Shown one piece after another: positions 17,850-27,481 of a stretch of 64,000 nt of DNA. The position numbers were made by a program, and so were the translations under genes. How positions within the stretch are numbered: the first letter of the stretch is position 1; each line of letters begins with the position of its first letter. The stretch comes from Marinobacter sp. 2_MG-2023 (GTDB lineage Bacteria > Pseudomonadota > Gammaproteobacteria > Pseudomonadales > Oleiphilaceae), in contig NZ_JAUOPH010000002.1 in NCBI RefSeq assembly GCF_030546935.1, forward strand, positions 372,001 through 436,000. The letters are read 5' to 3'. The notes beneath the pieces are model-generated. The model made no database searches. It worked only from the letters and a program-made list of their open reading frames with translations, and had not been told where the DNA came from.

Positions 17850-19568
17850 TTGAGCCTCAAGACCCGGTTTCTCAGCCTTGCAGCAGGCCTGATTGTTATA
17901 TCTGCATGTGCCTCCTGGCTTGCCTACCGGGAGCTCTCAGCAGACCTGATCGAGCGTTGGGGGCGTCAGGTCGCTGAGATACAGGTACGCTACGACAGCG
18001 CCCGACTTCTGCAATCCCTCGAGCGCGAAATCGGCCTCGCCAGACAGATGGCAGACTCCTCCGCGCTCCTCAACTGGGCTGCCGCCCCCGGCAACCAGGC
18101 TCTCGAAGATACGGCCATCCGCGAGATGGAGAGCTTTCGCGCCAACTTTCGCGATAACAGCTATTTTGTCGCGCTCAGGGAGAGTGGTCACTATTACTTC
18201 AATAACGAGCAAAATGAGTTTGCCGGCAAACAGTTTCGATACGTGCTGGACCCCGATGAACCCAATGACGCCTGGTTTTACCAGCTAATCGAAGAAGGCC
18301 GTGATTTCCACCTGAATGTAAACCCCGATGCGGAGCTGGGCGTTACCAAGCTCTGGATCGATGTGCTGATGCGCAACTCCGCAAATCAAGTAGTGGGCAT
18401 GGTCGGCACTGGCATGAACCTCGACACTTTTCTGCAGGATATCGTCGATATCAACCAGGAAGGCATTACGACGCTGTTTGTCGATTATAACGGTGCCATA
18501 CAACTCTACCGGGATCGCAACTACATCGATTTCGCGAGCGTTATCAAACCAGAAGGTCAGAAAAACACAGTCGACTTGCTGTTTGACGCCCCCGAAGACA
18601 AACAGCAGATTCTCGGCATGCTGCAATTGCTGAAGAAAAGCTCCGGTTCAGCAGGTCACGTAGAAAGCGGGTTTGTTACCGTCGAGGGTCGCGAACACTT
18701 GGCCGGAGTGGCTTTTTTGCCAGCAATTGGCTGGTTTGAAATAACCCTGCTTGACCTGAACACACTGCTACCAAAGAGCTACCTGTGGCCTCTGGTGGCT
18801 GTATTTATTGCAAGCCTCCTCATCACTCTGATCGTGTTCCACCTCATCATCCAATCACGCATCCTGAAGCCGATCGTGGGGCTGGAAGAAGCTGTGGATA
18901 AGGTTCGCAGGGGCAGCTTTACGCTACCTCGCCTGGACAAACCGGATAACGAGATAGGTCGGCTCGTCGACCACTTTGAAAAAATGACGGATAGCCTGCG
19001 CGATTCTACCCGGGAGCTGGAAAACAAGGTTTCCCTGCGTACCGACGAGCTTGCCCGCCTGGCTCGTATCGATCCACTCACCAACCTTAAAAACCGCCGT
19101 GGGCTGGACGAAATTCTGGAAGAAGAAATTCAGCGCGCAGAGCGGCTGGGCAGTGGTTTTGGTTTGATCTGGCTGGACATCGATCACTTTAAATCAATCA
19201 ACGATCAGCTCGGCCATCAGGCGGGCGATGAGATTCTCTGCCGCGTCGCTTTGTGGCTAAAAGCCGGTGTCCGCCCCTACGATCACCCGGGGCGCTGGGG
19301 CGGCGATGAATTTGTTATTCTGCTCTCGCCCTGTGATCCGGCAACCCTGGAACGTATTGCCCGGCGCATATGCGAAAATGTTGAGCAGGAAAGCCGAAAA
19401 ACCGGAACACCGGTAACGGTCAGCGTAGGCGGCTATTTCTCAGAACCCGGGGACAACATCGATACTGTGCTGCGCAATGCTGACAGTGCGCTTTATCGCG
19501 CCAAGAATGGTGGCCGCAACCGCGTCTGCATCACCCCTTCGGATAAAACCGGAATTAACCCCGTGTAA
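17850..19568 (+). CDS. Membrane diguanylate cyclase with dCache-like sensor, HAMP and GGDEF
   Basis: 572 residues. A signal-anchor helix (about 5-25), a large periplasmic double-Cache-like domain (about 30-300), a second transmembrane helix near 310-335, a HAMP segment (RILKPIVGLEEAV), a coiled linker and a C-terminal GGDEF domain. The active site WGGDEF (about 484-488) is intact and there is no EAL domain, so c-di-GMP synthesis is expected. Start is TTG with GGAG ten bases upstream; no usable ATG precedes the first helix. The ligand is unknown. Confidence 0.88.
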   Translation: MSLKTRFLSLAAGLIVISACASWLAYRELSADLIERWGRQVAEIQVRYDSARLLQSLEREIGLARQMADSSALLNWAAAPGNQALEDTAIREMESFRANFRDNSYFVALRESGHYYFNNEQNEFAGKQFRYVLDPDEPNDAWFYQLIEEGRDFHLNVNPDAELGVTKLWIDVLMRNSANQVVGMVGTGMNLDTFLQDIVDINQEGITTLFVDYNGAIQLYRDRNYIDFASVIKPEGQKNTVDLLFDAPEDKQQILGMLQLLKKSSGSAGHVESGFVTVEGREHLAGVAFLPAIGWFEITLLDLNTLLPKSYLWPLVAVFIASLLITLIVFHLIIQSRILKPIVGLEEAVDKVRRGSFTLPRLDKPDNEIGRLVDHFEKMTDSLRDSTRELENKVSLRTDELARLARIDPLTNLKNRRGLDEILEEEIQRAERLGSGFGLIWLDIDHFKSINDQLGHQAGDEILCRVALWLKAGVRPYDHPGRWGGDEFVILLSPCDPATLERIARRICENVEQESRKTGTPVTVSVGGYFSEPGDNIDTVLRNADSALYRAKNGGRNRVCITPSDKTGINPV

Positions 19569-19638
19569 CGGGTCTGACTCATATCGCCATAACCGTTATA
19601 CTCCGCTCCATCATTCATTTTTTCAGCCAGGTTAATCC

Positions 19639-21615
19639 ATGTTCAACGCCGACGCTCTCAACCAGTTGCGCCAGCTAAAGTCTGACATTGAGCAAAGCAA
19701 AGTCGTTTTCCCCGGAACGGTAAAAGCCACCAACGGCCGCTTCGGATTCGTCGCATTGGATGAAGGGCGGGATGTATTCCTGCCTCCCGAAGAAATGCAG
19801 AAGGTGCTTCCTGGTGACCGAGTCAATGTGACCGAGCAGGAAGTCGATAAAGGGAAAATCCAGGGTGTGGTAGACGAGCTTCTCGAAAGCCGGCTGAGCA
19901 CATTTGTCGGACGCTATCTGGTCAAGGGGAAAGGGCATTTTGTGGTGCCGGAAACGCCAGGCATCAATCGCTGGATTTTCATTCCTCCGAAAGAGCGGAT
20001 GAACGCGCAACCGGACGACTATCTTTACTGCTGCATACACAAGCACCCGTTTCATGACGGCAAAGGTCAGGCCAAGGTGCTTCGGGTTATTGGTAAAGCC
20101 GGTGAGCCCGGTATCGAGCGCGCCCTTACGCTGGCCACCTTTGATCTGGCAGACGCCTGGCCCGAACCGGTGGTACAGCAGGCCGAAAAGCTCGACGAGG
20201 CAGCCATCGAAGCGCTGGCGCCCGGCCGGGAAGATCGCACTGGTCGCGCCTATGTCACTATCGATAGCCCCGCCACTCAAGACATGGATGACGCTCTGCT
20301 GGCAGAGCCAAACGCCACAGGCTGGGCTTTATCCATTGCCATTGCAGACCCGTCGTCGGTCATTGGTACTGAAAGCGCGGCTGAACTCGAAGCCTTCAAC
20401 CGGGCTACTGCTATTTATTTCCCGGGCGAGCCCTTGCCCATGCTGCCCGACACTATCAGCACCCGACTGTGCTCGCTGATGCCAGACGTTAATCGACTGG
20501 CTCTGGTGTGCGACCTGCAAGTCAATAACGATGGGAGCCTGGGTGACTACAGTTTCCATCAGGCTGTTATCCGTTCCCGGGGCAAGCTCAGTTACGATCT
20601 GGTCGCGAATCTGATTGAAGGTCGTGAAGACGAAGACATCAAAGCTCTGCCGGACGCAGTCGCCAACAGTCTCGACCAGCTGCACCAGGTCGCAACCGCA
20701 TTGCGGAAATGGCGCAGCGAACATGCACTGCTAAGCGGCGACCGCCCGGAATTCCGTCTCAGGCTGGACGAAAACCGACGCATTCGCGCTATTGAGCCGT
20801 CGGTGCAAAACGAAGCGCACCGTCTTGTTGAAGAATGCATGGTTGCCGCCAACCGCTGCGCTGCGGATTTTCTGGCCAGCCGACCATCAGGCCTGTTTAT
20901 TCAACACCCTGGTTTGCGTAATGACCGTGCAGCCAACATTCGCGCTCTGATCGAAGGCTACGCGCCACAGTTCGCCGATATCGATGCCACAACGCCGGCT
21001 GGTTTCCTGGCATTGATGAAACAGACTTCAGAACTGGAAGCGGAAGTGCCAGTAAAGGCCATCGTTTCGCGCCAACTGGCCCGGGCAGAGCTGTCGTTTA
21101 CGGCGGCCCCACACCAGGGCATGGGGCTCAATGCCTACACCACTTTCACATCTCCCCTGCGCAAATACTCCGATCTCTATGTGCACCGGCTCATCAAAGC
21201 AGCGCTCTGGGATACGCCAATGCAGATGCTGAGCAGCGAACAACTGATGGCGCTTCAGAACGCCCAGTTCAAAGCCCGACAGGCGGCCAATAGCCTGGAA
21301 ACATGGCTCAAGAGCGATTTTGCCAAAACTTTGGGCGACGAACCCATGGACGGCGTCATCAGCCGCACAATCCCTGCGGGCTTCTTCGTGCGCCTGGAAG
21401 CCAATGGGCTGGAAGGGTTTGTGAGTTGCAGGGATCTCAATGGCAAATACAGCTTTGACCCAGTGACTCTGCGCCTGATACACAACAAGAATGGCCGCGT
21501 ATTCCAGCTTAATCAGGCAGTAAAAGTCAGCTTCTCAGGAGTAGAGGAGGAGCGCCGGCAAATCAACTTCAAGCTGGTGGAGGCTGAAGAAATCCCTGTC
21601 ACTACCGGCTCCTGA
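19639..21615 (+). CDS. rnb: Exoribonuclease II (RNase II/RNB family)
   Basis: 658-residue 3'-5' exoribonuclease, matching RNase II length rather than the longer RNase R. N-terminal cold-shock-type RNA-binding domains include a KATNGRFGFVALDEGRDVFL segment. The RNB catalytic core has the metal-binding acidic cluster DSPATQDMDDAL (about 209-220). A C-terminal S1 domain (DGVISRTIPAGFFVRLEANGLEGFV) follows. No Lys-rich RNase R-type tail is present. It follows the cyclase gene after 70 bases and appears to be a single-gene unit. Confidence 0.9.
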   Translation: MFNADALNQLRQLKSDIEQSKVVFPGTVKATNGRFGFVALDEGRDVFLPPEEMQKVLPGDRVNVTEQEVDKGKIQGVVDELLESRLSTFVGRYLVKGKGHFVVPETPGINRWIFIPPKERMNAQPDDYLYCCIHKHPFHDGKGQAKVLRVIGKAGEPGIERALTLATFDLADAWPEPVVQQAEKLDEAAIEALAPGREDRTGRAYVTIDSPATQDMDDALLAEPNATGWALSIAIADPSSVIGTESAAELEAFNRATAIYFPGEPLPMLPDTISTRLCSLMPDVNRLALVCDLQVNNDGSLGDYSFHQAVIRSRGKLSYDLVANLIEGREDEDIKALPDAVANSLDQLHQVATALRKWRSEHALLSGDRPEFRLRLDENRRIRAIEPSVQNEAHRLVEECMVAANRCAADFLASRPSGLFIQHPGLRNDRAANIRALIEGYAPQFADIDATTPAGFLALMKQTSELEAEVPVKAIVSRQLARAELSFTAAPHQGMGLNAYTTFTSPLRKYSDLYVHRLIKAALWDTPMQMLSSEQLMALQNAQFKARQAANSLETWLKSDFAKTLGDEPMDGVISRTIPAGFFVRLEANGLEGFVSCRDLNGKYSFDPVTLRLIHNKNGRVFQLNQAVKVSFSGVEEERRQINFKLVEAEEIPVTTGS

Positions 21616-21687
21616 GCCGGTTGAAAAACCATAAGGGCAGGTGCATCGTACCGATAACATCACACAGATACGTCAACGAGGTGCGCC

Positions 21688-21909
21688 ATGCCCATCAGTC
21701 CGGATGAATTCCTGAAAAAACACGGTTTCGACAAGGAAGAGGACAGTCCTGATCACAGCCTACAGCACAACGCGATAGAACACGCAAAGCACCTGCGCCG
21801 GCCCCATGCAGGTACGCCACACGACTGGGAAGACTGGGAAAGATACAAGCGAGAGCACCCCGGTGAGGTAGAGCCAGAAGAGAAAGAAAGCGACAACAGC
21901 AAAGGCTGA
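21688..21909 (+). CDS. Small hydrophilic protein, unknown function
   Basis: 73 residues, highly charged, rich in His, Glu, Asp and Lys, with no membrane segment or cysteine. GAGGTG lies 5 bases before the ATG. The protein composition (His clusters in the middle, acidic C-terminus) looks disordered. I do not recognise the family. It is convergent with the acyltransferase gene. Confidence 0.6.
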   Translation: MPISPDEFLKKHGFDKEEDSPDHSLQHNAIEHAKHLRRPHAGTPHDWEDWERYKREHPGEVEPEEKESDNSKG

Positions 21910-21939
21910 AGTCGCTCGGGTCTGGCGAGGGTGGTGAAG

Positions 21940-22833
21940 CTATGGGCGAAGCATTTCTTCCAGGCGTGCATCCTTGGCCTGCCACTTTTCTGCCAGCCAG
22001 TTTTTCACATTACGCCGGTGTTCCGCATCGGTTGAGTAATCCCGACCTTTCAGGTGCTCGGGAATGGCAACCGTTTGAATGTCCATTTTCACCTCCCGCG
22101 ACCGGCCACAAATAAAATCCCAGAAGGTGGGTGCGCCGCCAGGATAGGCAATGGTTACGTCAACAAGCGTTTCTATCGAGTCACCCATGGTATCCAGAAC
22201 AAAGGCCGCACCGCCGGCTTTTGGTGTCAAAAGATGGGTATAGCGTGACTTTTGTTTGTCGTGCTTGGCCTGGGTAAACCGCGTACCTTCCACAAAGTTC
22301 ATTACGCTCACTGGCGTATAACGGAACTTTTCACAGGCACGGCGAGTGGCTTTCAGGTCTTCCCCACGCTTCTCAGGGTGCTTGAGCAAATACTCCCGCG
22401 AATATCGTTTCATGAAGGGGAAATCCAGACCCCACCATGCAAGCCCGATAACAGGTACCCAGATAAGCTGCTGTTTCAGAAAAAACTTCAGGAAAGGCGC
22501 GCGACGATTAAACACCCGCTGCATGGCAAAGATATCCACCCAGCTCTGGTGATTACTCAACACAAGATACCAGCTTTCACGACGCAAATTTTCCGCACCA
22601 GTGACCTGCCACTGCGTGCCGTGGGTCAGCTTCATCCAACCGGTATTACAAGCCACCCAGGATTCCGAGATCCAGATGATGACCCGGGTGCAAAGAACCC
22701 GAAAGCCCTTGTGCGGGATAACAAGTTTCAGCAGCGCCGGTATATAAAGTAACAGGCACCAGAAAAGAGTGTTGACTGCCAACAAAATGGAATTGAGTAC
22801 GCCGATAACGGGAGCAGGTAGAAAGCTGAGCAT
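21940..22833 (-). CDS. Lysophospholipid acyltransferase (PlsC/YihG-like)
   Basis: About 297 residues with hydrophobic N-terminal helices that anchor it to the inner membrane. The acyltransferase motif I is NHQSWVD (HX4D) and motif III is NFVEGTRFT. This resembles the YihG-type 1-acylglycerol-3-phosphate acyltransferases. I start at the internal ATG (22833), giving a protein beginning MLSFLPAPVIG, because the 18 upstream residues are polar and atypical. Acyl chain and acceptor specificity are unknown. Confidence 0.85.
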   Translation of the reverse strand: MLSFLPAPVIGVLNSILLAVNTLFWCLLLYIPALLKLVIPHKGFRVLCTRVIIWISESWVACNTGWMKLTHGTQWQVTGAENLRRESWYLVLSNHQSWVDIFAMQRVFNRRAPFLKFFLKQQLIWVPVIGLAWWGLDFPFMKRYSREYLLKHPEKRGEDLKATRRACEKFRYTPVSVMNFVEGTRFTQAKHDKQKSRYTHLLTPKAGGAAFVLDTMGDSIETLVDVTIAYPGGAPTFWDFICGRSREVKMDIQTVAIPEHLKGRDYSTDAEHRRNVKNWLAEKWQAKDARLEEMLRP

Positions 22834-22959
22834 GCGATGCCTGTTTTGATTATTTGGACAGAGATGGGCAATCATACCAATCACCACGGGCTATGGGCAG
22901 TGGCTGATTGTGACCAGACTAGCAAGCGGGAATGACCGTTCTCGATTACACTGCTATCC

Positions 22960-23871
22960 ATGAACCTAATTGATACATTCAATCTTGATATTCGAGCACT
23001 GCAAACCTTTGTTGCCGTTCTGGACGAAGGAAGCGTTTCCCGTGCGGCCATCAAGCTTGGGGTCAGTCAGTCAGCCGTTAGCCATACACTGGACCGGCTA
23101 CGCACTGCCCTCGGCGACCCCCTGTTCGTCAAATCCGGACGCGGTATAACGCCCACTCGCTATGCAGTGCAGGCAGGCCCGCACATTCGCCAGATTCTCG
23201 ATGATCTGCACTCACTGGCCTCCGGCCCCCCCTTTACACCAGAAACCACCGAATTCACCTTTACCGTTGCCGCCAACGATTACGAGCGGGACCTGCTTCT
23301 CCCACCGTTGATGCAGCGTCTGCGGCAACAGGCTCCGGGCATCATGCTGCAAGTGATTGCCTCCGGCATTCCCAATGCAGACATGCTGCGCAAGGATATT
23401 TGTGATCTGATCATTTCACCGCACGCGCCGGAAGCCACTGACATAATGCAAAGAGGCTTGATGGGGGATCGGATGGTCGTCTTCTTCGACCCGAGCCAGC
23501 GTGAAGCGCCGGAGACAGTGACCGACTATGTGAAAGCCGATCACATAGCATTGGTGTTCGGCACTGGTGAGAAACCCGCCCTGGAGGCCGGCCTTTCAGC
23601 CCGGGGGCTGACCCGCCGTAACGTCATTACCGTTTCCAATTTCTCCGGCCTGCCGGAATTTCTCCGGGGCAGCGACATGCTGGCAACCGCGCCTGAGCGC
23701 ATGAGCAAACACTTACTCCGAGACTTTGCCTGGGCACCCCTACCCTTCAGCTACAAGCCTTTTACATTGCTGATGCTCTGGCACCGCCGCAACCAGAATG
23801 ACCCGGCTCACCGCTGGTTGAGAAACCAGGTGAACGCAGTCGCAGCCACCATGAACGGCCTCAACGAGTAA
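22960..23871 (+). CDS. LysR-family transcriptional regulator
   Basis: 303 residues. The N-terminal helix-turn-helix is FVAVLDEGSVSRAAIKLGVSQSAVSHTLDRLR, followed by a periplasmic-binding-like effector domain typical of the NodD/LinR-type subgroup. It has no obvious divergent partner other than the acyltransferase gene, which starts 126 bases away on the other strand. The target is unknown. It is followed by hairpin element B. Confidence 0.9.
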   Translation: MNLIDTFNLDIRALQTFVAVLDEGSVSRAAIKLGVSQSAVSHTLDRLRTALGDPLFVKSGRGITPTRYAVQAGPHIRQILDDLHSLASGPPFTPETTEFTFTVAANDYERDLLLPPLMQRLRQQAPGIMLQVIASGIPNADMLRKDICDLIISPHAPEATDIMQRGLMGDRMVVFFDPSQREAPETVTDYVKADHIALVFGTGEKPALEAGLSARGLTRRNVITVSNFSGLPEFLRGSDMLATAPERMSKHLLRDFAWAPLPFSYKPFTLLMLWHRRNQNDPAHRWLRNQVNAVAATMNGLNE

Positions 23872-23958
23872 TTCATCAATTTTGTTCATATATCCTATGA
23901 GCAGCGCCCCTGTTATTTTTTTGCAAATCAGCCCCTAGAATCCACTCCAATGTCGAGT

Positions 23959-24070
23959 GCAGGTGTGGGATGGGCTTTCCAAAACTGTGCGGAGCCATGG
24001 ATGGCGGAGCCCAAGCGCCACATGGATGTGCCGCAAGGAGCGTGTTTTGGAAAGCCCATCCCACACCTGC
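23959..24070 (+). repeat. Long-stem hairpin element, copy B
   Basis: Perfect 27-base inverted arms (23959-23985 and 24044-24070) around a 58-base loop. The loop contains TGTGCGGAGCCATGGATGG, CGGAGC, CAAGCG, ACATGGATGTG and a terminal GAGCGT. It shares the loop layout with copies A (inverted) and C, while the arms are different. It lies between the LysR gene and the MFS gene, 29 bases before the MFS start. Confidence 0.85.
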
Positions 24071-24098
24071 TATCCCCCAATGTAAGCTTGGACAATAA

Positions 24099-25310
24099 AT
24101 GCTCGCACTCACAAGTATATGGACAACCATACTGCTAGCCGCCGCCGTCGCACTGGGGCCGCTGGCCACTGACATGTATCTGCCGGCACTGCCGCAGATT
24201 GGCAGTGATTTCGGCACGGGTACCAGCCAGGTTCAGCTAACCCTGAGCCTCTACATGGCGGGCTTTGCCATAGCGCAACTGGTGTGTGGCCCACTGGCTG
24301 ACCGGTTTGGACGCAAACCGATCATGATTGGCGGCTTTGTGCTGTTCGCCATCGCCAGCATTGGCTGTGCGCTTGCCAGCAATATTGAAACCCTGATTCT
24401 GTGCCGCTTTTTACAGGCGCTGGGCGGATCAGCCGGGCCAGTTCTCGGGCGTGCTGCAATCAGGGACATCTACACACCCCGCGAAGCCGCAAAAATCATG
24501 GCGCTTCTTGCCAGCATCATGGCGCTTGCTCCAGCTATCGCACCCACACTGGGCGGTGTCATGGTTGCCGGCCTGGGCTGGCACTCCATCTTCCTGGCGC
24601 TGGGCGGCTATGCCCTGATCATGGCTGTAGTGGTGGCGTTCGGAATCCCCGAGCCCATGCGGCCCGAATACCGTCAGCCACTAAAACTCTGCAGCCTGCT
24701 ACGAAACTATCGCGCCATAGGCACAGACATCAGTTTTCTCGGCTATACCCTGACCAATGCGCTGATTTTCTCCGGACTGTTTGCCTTTCTCTCCGGTTCG
24801 TCGTTCGTACTGATCGATTTTCTAGAAGTGCCACCGCAACAGTTTGGCCTGTACTTTGCCGGCATCGTGGTGGGCTATATAACCGGTAACCTCACAGCTA
24901 TCCGTCTTGGCAGCCGCCTGACTCCGGATCAGATTCTGTTGCGCGGACTTTTTGTTGCCGTGGCAGCCGGCGGCCTTATGGTATCGCTGGCACTCGCAGA
25001 GGTGTTCAGCGTATGGGCCGTCATACTACCTCAGGCACTGTTTATGGCCGGAACAGGCATGGTGATGCCCCAAACAATGGCGGGAGCCATGGCTAACTTT
25101 CCACGCATGGCGGGCTCCGCCTCAGCACTGTTCGGTTTCGCCCAGATGTCCATCGCAGCCCTCGCCGGCATGCTCGTGGGCTACCTGCACGACGGTACTT
25201 CGCTGGTGATGGCAACCATCATTGCTATCTGTGCCGTGGCTTCACTCGGCAGTTACCTTTTGCTGGTTCAGCGCCACCCCGCTTCTGGATTCGAACCACA
25301 GACAGGATGA
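24099..25310 (+). CDS. MFS drug/multi-resistance transporter, Bcr/CflA type
   Basis: 403 residues with 12 predicted membrane helices. Signature features of the drug:H+ antiporter Bcr/CflA group are the early motif LATDMYLPALPQIGSDF and motif A GPLADRFGRKPIMIGG. The next helix has FLQALGGSAGPVLGRAAIRD. Substrate is unknown; bicyclomycin and sulfonamide-like drugs are typical for the family. Hairpin B lies just upstream of the start. No regulator is co-transcribed. Confidence 0.9.
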   Translation: MLALTSIWTTILLAAAVALGPLATDMYLPALPQIGSDFGTGTSQVQLTLSLYMAGFAIAQLVCGPLADRFGRKPIMIGGFVLFAIASIGCALASNIETLILCRFLQALGGSAGPVLGRAAIRDIYTPREAAKIMALLASIMALAPAIAPTLGGVMVAGLGWHSIFLALGGYALIMAVVVAFGIPEPMRPEYRQPLKLCSLLRNYRAIGTDISFLGYTLTNALIFSGLFAFLSGSSFVLIDFLEVPPQQFGLYFAGIVVGYITGNLTAIRLGSRLTPDQILLRGLFVAVAAGGLMVSLALAEVFSVWAVILPQALFMAGTGMVMPQTMAGAMANFPRMAGSASALFGFAQMSIAALAGMLVGYLHDGTSLVMATIIAICAVASLGSYLLLVQRHPASGFEPQTG

Positions 25311-25395
25311 AAACTCATCCAAAATGGTCTAAACAGAGTAAGCTGTCTCTGAATATTTCCGGATAGCTATGTCCGAGCAACGATAGGAGCAACCC

Positions 25396-25893
25396 ATGAG
25401 CACAGTAACTCTCGACGGCAACCCCATTGAACTGAGCGGCAAGTTTCCACAGGTCGGCGATACAGTCCCGCCTTTCACATTGACCAACAGTGGCCTGGAA
25501 GACGTAAAGCTCGACAACTGGGCGGGAAAACGCAAAATCCTGAACATCATCCCCAGCATAGACACCGGCGTATGCGCAGCCTCCACTCGCAAGTTCAACG
25601 AAAAGGCCGGCGCTCTGGATAACACCGTTGTACTGGTGGTCTCCGCTGACCTGCCATTTGCTGCAGCCCGTTTTTGTGGTGCAGAAGGCCTTGAAAACGT
25701 CATCACACTCTCGTCCTTCCGGAACTACAGCTTCCAGCAGGACTACGGAGTCGGCATCCAGACCGGTCCGCTGGCCGGCCTTTGCGCCCGCGCTGTGGTG
25801 GTCCTTGATGAAGACAACAAAGTTATTCACAGCCAGCTTGTCGATGAAATCAAAGAAGAGCCCGACTACGATGCGGCGCTGAAGGTTCTTTGA
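25396..25893 (+). CDS. tpx: Thiol peroxidase Tpx (atypical 2-Cys peroxiredoxin)
   Basis: 165 residues. The peroxidatic Cys is at 60 in [17 protein letters not shown] and the resolving Cys at 94 in AARFCGAEG, at the usual Tpx spacing. It reduces H2O2 and alkyl hydroperoxides using thioredoxin. AGGAGC lies six bases before the ATG. Monocistronic; hairpin C follows about 80 bases downstream. Confidence 0.95.
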   Translation: MSTVTLDGNPIELSGKFPQVGDTVPPFTLTNSGLEDVKLDNWAGKRKILNIIPSIDTGVCAASTRKFNEKAGALDNTVVLVVSADLPFAAARFCGAEGLENVITLSSFRNYSFQQDYGVGIQTGPLAGLCARAVVVLDEDNKVIHSQLVDEIKEEPDYDAALKVL

Positions 25894-25971
25894 TCCCGAG
25901 CCTTCATCCAGGCTAAAGATTACCTGAGTGGGTCAGAGAATTGTGTTCTGTAGGCATTATCAGAGCATGAG

Positions 25972-26082
25972 GTCTTCCGGGCGACAGCGCCTTTGCAGAC
26001 TGTGCATTGCCAAGGATGGCAATGCACAGTCCCCACGGATGGGTTCACGGCGTGTCTGCAAAGGCGCTGTCGCCCGGAAGAC
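25972..26082 (+). repeat. Long-stem hairpin element, copy C
   Basis: Perfect 29-base inverted arms (25972-26000 and 26054-26082) around a 53-base loop. The loop starts TGTGC, has GCC-A-GGATGGC, and ends CACGGATGGGTTCACGGCG, matching the layout of copies A and B. It contains its own perfect 11-base inner hairpin (TGTGCATTGCC/GGCAATGCACA). It separates tpx from the MATE gene. Confidence 0.85.
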
Positions 26083-26156
26083 TAACTCCGAAACTAAAAA
26101 ACAAACCTGTTAGACTCCAGCACCCAATCCAAGACCAAAGGCATCAGCCCAAACCC

Positions 26157-27476
26157 GTGAGCACTACCTCCCATAACGTCAGCCTCTCCCGCCAGCTCTA
26201 CACCATGACCTGGCCAATGCTGTTTGGCGTGCTCTCCCTGATGACCTTCCAGCTCGCCGACAGCGCCTTCATCGGCCAGCTTGGCCGCGACCCACTCGCC
26301 GCCCTGGGCTTCACACTGCCCATGCAGCAACTCATCATCGGGCTACAGGTGGGCCTGGGCATCGCCACGACTGCCATCATTTCACGGACTCTCGGTGTGG
26401 GCGACGAACTCCGGGCAGTTCGCCTGGGCGGACTGGTTATCACCGTCGGCAGTACGCTGGTTCTTTTACTCTGTGTCGGCTTATGGCTTCTGCAAAGCCC
26501 GATCATGACCGCACTCGGGGCCGAAGACGCCCTTCTGCCCCTGATACGCAGCTATTGGGTACCCTGGCTTTTCTCCGCCTGGATAGGCGCATTTCTGTAC
26601 TTCGGCTACAGTATTTGTCGCGCCCACGGCAATACAAAATTGCCAGGCTACATGATGGTAGCCACAAGCCTCGCCAACATTGCTCTGGACCCGCTCTATA
26701 TCTTTGTATTTGATTGGGGACTGCCAGGTGCTGCCTGGGCCACCGTTACCTCTTTCGGCATCGGTTGTCTGTTTATCTATCCGAAGCTTCTCAAACGGGG
26801 CCTGGCCCGTTTCGATCTGCGCGAACTCGCTCTGGGCAGTGCCCTGAAACAACTCAATAACATCATGGCCCCCGCCATGGTCAGCCAACTCATGCCGCCG
26901 GCGTCAGCGATGCTGGCAACCGCCCTCGTCGCCGGCTTCGGTTCGGCCGCAGTTGCCGCCTGGGGGTTGGGAACGCGCCTTGAGTTTTTCTCTATTGTTG
27001 TCGTACTCGCGCTGACCATGTCCATGCCACCCATGGTCGGTCGCATGCTGGGCGCCGGCGATATCGAACAAATCCGGAAGCTGGTGCGGATTGCGGTGCG
27101 CTTTGTGGTGGGCTGGCAGCTTGCTATCGGCATTATCTGGCTGGCCGCCTCGGGCTTTGTCTCAGAGCTGTTCAGCAGCGATCAACAGGTGCAGGAAATC
27201 CTTGGGGCCTACCTGGTGCGGGTGCCACTCAGTTACAGCGGCCTGGGCGTGTGCATGCTCATGGTATCCGTGTGCAACGCCCTTGGCCTTGCCATGAGGG
27301 CGCTGCTGGTTTCAACATTGCGGTTGTTTCTGTGCTTTTTGCCACTGCTGTGGCTCGGAAGCCAGCTTAACGGCATCCATGGGCTGATGAGCGGGGCGTT
27401 GGTGGGCAACCTGTTCGCAGGCATCATGGCATACAGTTTCTATCGTACCGGCATGAAGTCGCTGCGCAAAACCTGA
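26157..27476 (+). CDS. MATE-family efflux transporter
   Basis: About 439 residues with 12 membrane helices in two repeated halves. The first helix region is MTWPMLFGVLSLMTFQLADSAFIGQLG, characteristic of DinF/NorM-type MatE proteins that export drugs with Na+ or H+. I start at the GTG 26157 because the open frame upstream runs through hairpin C and encodes unlikely sequence. An ATG at 26202 is another option. Convergent with the thioesterase gene, only 5 bases apart. Confidence 0.87.
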   Translation: MSTTSHNVSLSRQLYTMTWPMLFGVLSLMTFQLADSAFIGQLGRDPLAALGFTLPMQQLIIGLQVGLGIATTAIISRTLGVGDELRAVRLGGLVITVGSTLVLLLCVGLWLLQSPIMTALGAEDALLPLIRSYWVPWLFSAWIGAFLYFGYSICRAHGNTKLPGYMMVATSLANIALDPLYIFVFDWGLPGAAWATVTSFGIGCLFIYPKLLKRGLARFDLRELALGSALKQLNNIMAPAMVSQLMPPASAMLATALVAGFGSAAVAAWGLGTRLEFFSIVVVLALTMSMPPMVGRMLGAGDIEQIRKLVRIAVRFVVGWQLAIGIIWLAASGFVSELFSSDQQVQEILGAYLVRVPLSYSGLGVCMLMVSVCNALGLAMRALLVSTLRLFLCFLPLLWLGSQLNGIHGLMSGALVGNLFAGIMAYSFYRTGMKSLRKT

Positions 27477-27481
27477 CGATT

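Noticed and set aside
25275..25305. GGTTCGAATCC-like T-loop motif on the minus strand, suggesting a tRNA
   Set aside because: It lies inside the 3' end of the MFS coding frame and no acceptor, anticodon or D-arm can be formed around it.
13899..26082. The three long hairpins as insertion sequences
   Set aside because: Total length is only about 92-112 bases, there is no transposase frame, and no target duplication is visible.
26007..26156. N-terminal extension of the MATE gene
   Set aside because: The extra codons fall in hairpin C and encode polar sequence unlike MATE N-termini.
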